This document shows positions 58,201-64,000 of a stretch of 64,000 bases of DNA, in pieces; position 1 is the stretch's first letter; each line of letters begins with the position of its first letter. The notes under the pieces are model-generated. The model saw nothing but the letters and a program-made list of their open reading frames with translations, had not been told where the DNA came from and did no database searches. Origin of the DNA: Mimachlamys varia. Its lineage: Eukaryota; Mollusca; Bivalvia; Pectinida; Pectinidae. The position numbers were made by a program, and so were the translations under genes. The DNA lies in the NCBI GenBank assembly GCA_947623455.1, contig OX392536.1:30261465-30325464 (forward strand), written 5' to 3'.

Positions 58201-61200
58201 ATAATACAACACAACACAGCATACTCCTGTGTACTGACGTAGTATTGATATTACAACACAACATACCCCTGTGTACTGATAATACAATACAAAACAACAC
58301 AACTCTGTGTACTGACGTAGTATTGATATTACAACACAACATACCCCTGTGTACTGATAATACAATACAAAACAACACACCCCTGTGTACTGACGTAGTA
58401 TTGATAATACAAAACAACATACCCCTGTGTACTGATAATACAGTACAACATACCCCTGTGTACTGATAGCACAACACAACATACCCCGCTGTACTGATAA
58501 TACAGTACAGCATAACCCTGTGTACTGATAATACAACACAACATACCCCTGTGTACTAATAATACAGTACAACATACCCCTGTGTACTGATAAAACAACA
58601 CAACATACCCCAGTGTACTGATAACACAACATACCCCTGTATACTGATAATACAACACAACACACCCCTGTGTACTGATAATACAGTCCAACATACCCCT
58701 GTGTACTGATAACACAACATACCCCTGTGTACTGATAATACAATACAACACACTCCTGTGTACAAATTACACAAAACGACATGCCCCTGTGTACTGATAA
58801 TATAACACAACATACCCCTGTGTACTGATAATACAACACAACATAACCGTGTGTACTGATAACACACACAACATACCCCTGTGTACTGCTAATACAACAC
58901 AACATACCCCTGTGTACTGATAATACAACACAACATACCCCTGTGTACTGATAATACAGTACAACATACCCCTGTGTACTGCTTATACAACATACCCCTG
59001 TGTACTGATAATACAACACAACATACCCCTATGTACTGATAATACAACACAACATACCCCTGTGTACTGATAATACAGTACAACATACCCCTGTGTACTG
59101 ATAACACAACACAACATACCCCGGTGTACTGATAATACTGTACAACATATCCCTTTGTACTGATAATACAACACAACATACCCCTGTGTACTGATAATAC
59201 AGTCCAACATACCCCTGTGTACTGATAATACAACACAACATACCCCAGTGTACTGATATTACAGTACAACATACCCCTGTATACTGATAATACAACACAA
59301 CATACCCCAGTGTACTGATAATACAGTCCAACATACCCCTGTGTACTGATAACACAACATACCCCTGTGTACTGATAATACAATACAACACACCCCTGTG
59401 TACAAATTACACAACACGACATACTCCTGTGTACTGATAATATAACACAACATACCCATGTGTACTGATAATATAACACAACATAACCGTGTGTACTGAT
59501 AACACACACAACATACCCCTGTGTACTGCTAATACAACACAACATACCCCAGTGTACTGATAATACAACACAACATACCCCTGTGTACTGATAATACAGT
59601 ACAACATACCCCTGTGTACTGCTAATACAACATACCCCTGTGTACTGATAATACAACACAACATACCCCTATGTACTGATAATACAACACAACATACTCC
59701 TGTGTACTGATAATACAGTACAACATACCCCTGTGTACTGATAACACAACACAACATACCCCGGTGTACTGATAATACAGTACAACATATCCCTGTGTAC
59801 TGATAATATAACACAACATACCCCTGTGTACTGATAATACAGTCCAACATACCCCTGTGTACTGATATTACAGTACAACATACACCTGTGTACTGATAAT
59901 ACAGTACAACATACCCCTGTGTACTGATAATACAACACAACATACCCCTGTGTACTGATAACACAACACAACATACCCCTGTGTACTGATAATACAGTAC
60001 AACATACCCCTGTGTACTGATATTAAAGTACAAAATATCCCTGTGTACTGATAATACAACACAACATACAATATGTACTGATTACACAACAAAACACAAC
60101 ATACCCCTGTGTACTAATAATACAAAACAACATGCCCCTGTGTACTAATAATACAAAACAACATGCCCCTGTGTACTGATAATACAAAACAACATATCAC
60201 TGCGTACTGATAATACAACAAGACATACCCCTGTGTACTGATAAAACAACATGCCATACCCCTGTGTACTGATTACACAACACAACATACCCCTGTGTAC
60301 TGATAAAACAACAAGACATACCCCTGTGTACTGATAAACCAACATGCCATACCCCTGTGTACTGATTACACAACACAACATACCCCTGTGTACTGATAAA
60401 ACAACATGACATACCCCTGTGTACTGATAACACAACACAACACACCCATATGTACTAATGATATAACACAGCATACCCAGGTGTACTGATAACACAGCAC
60501 AAACATACCCATGTGTACTGATAATACAACACAACATACCATTGTGTACTGATAATATAACACAACATACCACTGTGTAATGATAATATTAAACAACACA
60601 CCCCTGTGTACTGATTACACAACACAACATACCCCTGCGTACTGATAAAACAACAAGACATACCCCTGTGTACTGATAAAACAACATGCCATACCCCTGT
60701 GTACTGATAACACAACACAACACACCCATATGTACTAATGATATAACACAGCATACCCAGGTGTACTGATAATATAACACAACATACCCCTGTGTACTGA
60801 TAATACAACACAACATAACCGTGTGTACTGATAACACACACAACATACCCCTGTGTACTGCTAATACAACACAACATACCCCAGTGTACTGATAATACAA
60901 CACAACATACCCCTGTGTACTGCTAATACAACATACCCCTGTGTACTGATAATACAACACAACATACCCCTATGTACTGATAATACAACACAACATACCC
61001 ATGTGTACTGATAATACAGTACAACATACCCCTGTGTACTGATAACACAACACAACATACCCCGGTGTACTGATAATACAGTACAACATATCCCTGTGTA
61101 CTGATAATATAACACAACATACCCCTGTGTACTGATAATACAGTCCAACATACCCCTGTGTACTGATATTACAGTATAACATACACCTGTGTACTGATAA

Positions 61201-62524
61201 TACAGTACAACATACCCCTGTGTACTGATAATACAACACAACATACCCCTGTGTACTGATAACACAACACAACATACCCCTGTGTACTGATAATACAGTA
61301 CAACATACCCCTGTGTACGATATTAAAGTACAAAATATCCCTGTGTACTGATAATACAACACAACATACAATATGTACTAATTACACAACAAAACACAAC
61401 ATACCCCTGTGTACTAATAATACAAAACAACATGCCCCTGTGTACTGATAATACAAAACAACATATCACTGCGTACTGATAATACAACAAGACATACCCC
61501 TGTGTACTGATAAAACAACATGCCATACCCCTGTGTACTGATTACACAACACAACATACCCCTGTGTACTGATAAAACAACAAGACATACCCCTGTGTAC
61601 TGATAAAACAACATGCCATACCCCTGTGTACTGATTACACAACACAACATACCCCTGTGTACTGATAAAACAACATGACATACCCCTGTGTACTGATAAC
61701 ACAACACAACACACCCATATGTACTAATGATATAACACAGCATACCCAGGTGTACTGATAACACAGCACAAACATACCCATGTGTACTGATAACACAACA
61801 CAACACACCCCTGTGTACTGATAACACAACACAACATACCCCTGTGTACTGATAACACAACATACCCCTGTGTACTGATAAAACAACACAACATACCCCA
61901 GTGTACTGATAACACAACATACCCCTGTGTACTGATAAAACAACAAGACATACCCCTGTGTACTGATAATAAACAAAACAAATGAGGAATATATCACTTA
62001 TACATCCTGAACATAACATACCATTGTGTACTGACGAAGTATTGATATTACAACACAACATACCCCTGTGTACTGATAATACAACACAACACAACATACT
62101 CCTCTGTACTGACGTAGTATTGATATTACAACACAACATACCCCTGTGTACTGATAATACAACACAACACAACATACTCCTCTGTACTGACGTAGTATTG
62201 ATATTACAACACAACATACCCCTGTGTACTGATAATACAACACAACACAACATACTCCTGTGTACTGACGTAGTATTGATATTACAACACAACATACCCC
62301 TGTGTACTGATAATACAACACAACACAACATACTCCTGTGTACTGACGTAGTATTGATATTACAACACAACATACCCCTGTGTACTGATAATACAATACA
62401 AAACAACACACCTCTGTGTACTGACGTAGTATTGATATTACAACACAACATACCCCTGTGTACTGATAATACAACACACCACACCCCTGTGTACTGATAT
62501 TACAACACAACATACCCCTGTGTG
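49204..62524. repeat. 13.3 kb satellite array, 26/31-bp monomers with higher-order structure
   Basis: The basic unit is TGATAATACAACACAACATA followed by CCCCTGTGTAC (31 bp), mixed with 26-bp units lacking an ACAAC block and with many point variants. Rare variants recur at long intervals: a TATGTAC-containing variant (ACAATATGTA) at 51021, 52352, 55317, 56617, 60068 and 61368, and a non-monomer insert (ATGAGGAATATATCAC) at 53251, 58029 and 61982. These give nested periods of about 1.30 and 4.75 kb. The minus strand of the monomer has no stop codon in any frame, which produces numerous Cys/Tyr/Val-rich open frames that are not genes. Confidence 0.95.
53251..53690. repeat. 78-bp dimeric sub-array within the satellite
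   Basis: After a non-monomer insert (ATGAGGAATATATCACTTAT), units alternate between GACGTAGTATTGATATTACA and the ordinary monomer, giving a period of about 78 bp. The same block occurs at 58029-58470 and 61982-62500. Confidence 0.85.
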
Positions 62525-64000
62525 AATGTACCAGGTGTGGCCCACCTTACACCGGACTGATTAGGGTCCTTGTGGAGGTCAAATGATTTAGAGCCCCGCT
62601 GACGTGTAGTTTACATAGACTTGTACACTATAATAAGGTATTGTCCGAGGTCAATATCGTTTTCTAAAGCCAAGTCTGAGTGAAACATGACACGTCACTG
62701 GTGAACAAATAATCGAGTCTCCCGACACAAAAGTCAACTGAAATAAAACTGTAACCGTACAATAAATAATAGGGAAATATGACCGAGGAGACTCAAACAC
62801 AACAAGTAAACACTACCAACAAGCTACACTGTGACAGTTATACTGCTCATATTGATTGTTGTACTTCCCTCTCGAAATGGGGGGGGGGGGGGCTTAATTT
62901 TGATGAAATATCCTTCAAACTGAATCGGTCGTTAGTTGTATGTATAATGGCACATCACTTACTGACCTGGTTTCCTGACTAACCTACAGCTTTATTATTT
63001 ATTTCATTTGCCTTACTTAAAAAATCTCATATATCAGTTTTACACGAGCATTTTTTTTTTTAAGTTAGGTATCGAAAAACGCTACTGACACATCTTAACA
63101 TTCCTATCGGGTACTCATTACAAAGTTTTCTAGTTCACATGTTTGTATTTAAAGTATTGGTGGTTTCTTCAGAAGTGCTTTCAGAAAAAAATCTTACCCG
63201 ACATCTCAGCATTTAAGCACAAAATAATATAATAAAGAGATACAAAGTACTAATGGTAAAACATCCACGTTCAAAAGTATGCATTTATAGCGAGTTTCTA
63301 TACATAATATATTTTTGAAGCCAGCTACGAACCTTACTGATATATTATATACCTATTTAGTTCCGTGCTTTGTCGTGTGTAATGAATCTGTGAACGTTTG
63401 GTGGACATAAGTAAATGAATATCCTTACCTAAAAATAGATTTTGTCTCTAGAAAGAATGAGTTCTGAGTCAACACAATTATCGTGACTGATTCGAACTTT
63501 CCCTTTGTGTAAGCAAATCGACCGGAAAAAAGGGAATACTGTGAACACGAAGGACTTTACAGGTCATGGCGTGGCCTTCTGTTTACCCGGTTTTGTTTGT
63601 ATTTGAGATTATGAAAGAATTTTTCGTGTTTCAATCCGTTAATCCTCGCGAACCTACATTTGTTAAATATAGTAACAAACACCAGAGGGAAACAGAGCCT
63701 ACATTTTATGTAATTTTAGTTATACAACGAAAGAACGCCAGATTGCTTATATAGAGCTATATTTTGATAGAAGTCCAAATTGATACGTTTTAACTAATGA
63801 GCTTCAGCCAGTTGTGGCAGGTATTTTAATTTTTTCATAAACATACCCTTATCAGGGAACGTAAAACTATAATTTCTACGTTTCAGGAAATGTCTAATAT
63901 TCTACCCTACATACCTGGCCGCCATGGGACCGTCTGATTATACATTTACATAACAGTTACATATCGGTAAGCAATTTCAAATGAAATAGATAAACTCGTA
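62525..64000. other. Right end of the window, no gene recognised
   Basis: Unique sequence begins abruptly at the satellite edge. A poly-G run lies at about 62880-62892. Short open stretches near 62780 and 63566 show no motif or splice context that I recognise. Confidence 0.5.

Noticed and set aside
49249..62513. Dozens of long minus-strand open frames (up to about 460 codons) with Cys/Tyr/Val-rich repeats
   Set aside because: They overlap in all three frames of a 26/31-bp satellite whose unit is not a multiple of three, so the open frames follow simply from a stop-free unit; no start context, splice structure or domain supports a protein.
49204..62524. CRISPR-like regular repeats
   Set aside because: Units are directly adjacent tandem repeats without unique spacers, in an intron-containing eukaryotic genome with no cas-like genes.
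63566..63754. 62-codon open frame near the right end
   Set aside because: No signal, domain or splice context; the length is unremarkable for this base composition.

Overview
The window is nuclear DNA from a eukaryote: AT-rich, intron-rich, and heavily loaded with interspersed and tandem repeats. Two multi-exon protein genes can be reconstructed by joining open stretches whose GT..AG splice sites and codon phases all agree. Their content points to a shell-bearing mollusc, most likely a bivalve. One is a Pif/BMSP-like shell-matrix protein with chitin-binding and laminin-G-like domains. The other is the protostome chemosensory co-receptor IR25a. The organism assignment is inference from gene content and repeat style; nothing in the window proves a species.

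Layout. Positions 615-10731 (+) hold nine coding exons of a secreted protein of about 1,119 residues: signal peptide, a roughly 700-residue cysteine-free Gln/Gly/Asp-rich repeat domain, two peritrophin-A chitin-binding domains plus a degenerate third, and a laminin-G-like C-terminus. A 3 kb intergenic stretch follows. Positions 42544-13714 (-) hold fifteen coding exons of a complete IR25a of about 934 residues, convergent with the first gene. Its introns contain palindromic MITE-like elements, two dispersed repeat families, and tandem arrays with units of about 101, 26, 38, 30 and 59 bp. From 43.5 kb onward no functional gene was found. That part holds a 30-bp minisatellite, a 49-bp array, a broken non-LTR retrotransposon (48.58-49.16 kb) and a 13.3 kb satellite (49.2-62.5 kb) with higher-order structure. 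The last 1.5 kb is unassigned.

About 19-20 kb, close to 30% of the window, is tandem repeat. Several arrays are free of stop codons on one strand and give long open frames that are not genes. The two real genes show no sign of working together: one belongs to the extracellular shell or cuticle matrix, the other to ciliary or dendritic chemosensory (possibly thermo/hygrosensory) membranes. The most novel item is the matrix protein, whose Pif-type C-terminus is joined to a Gln/Gly/Asp repeat domain instead of the usual von Willebrand A domain.
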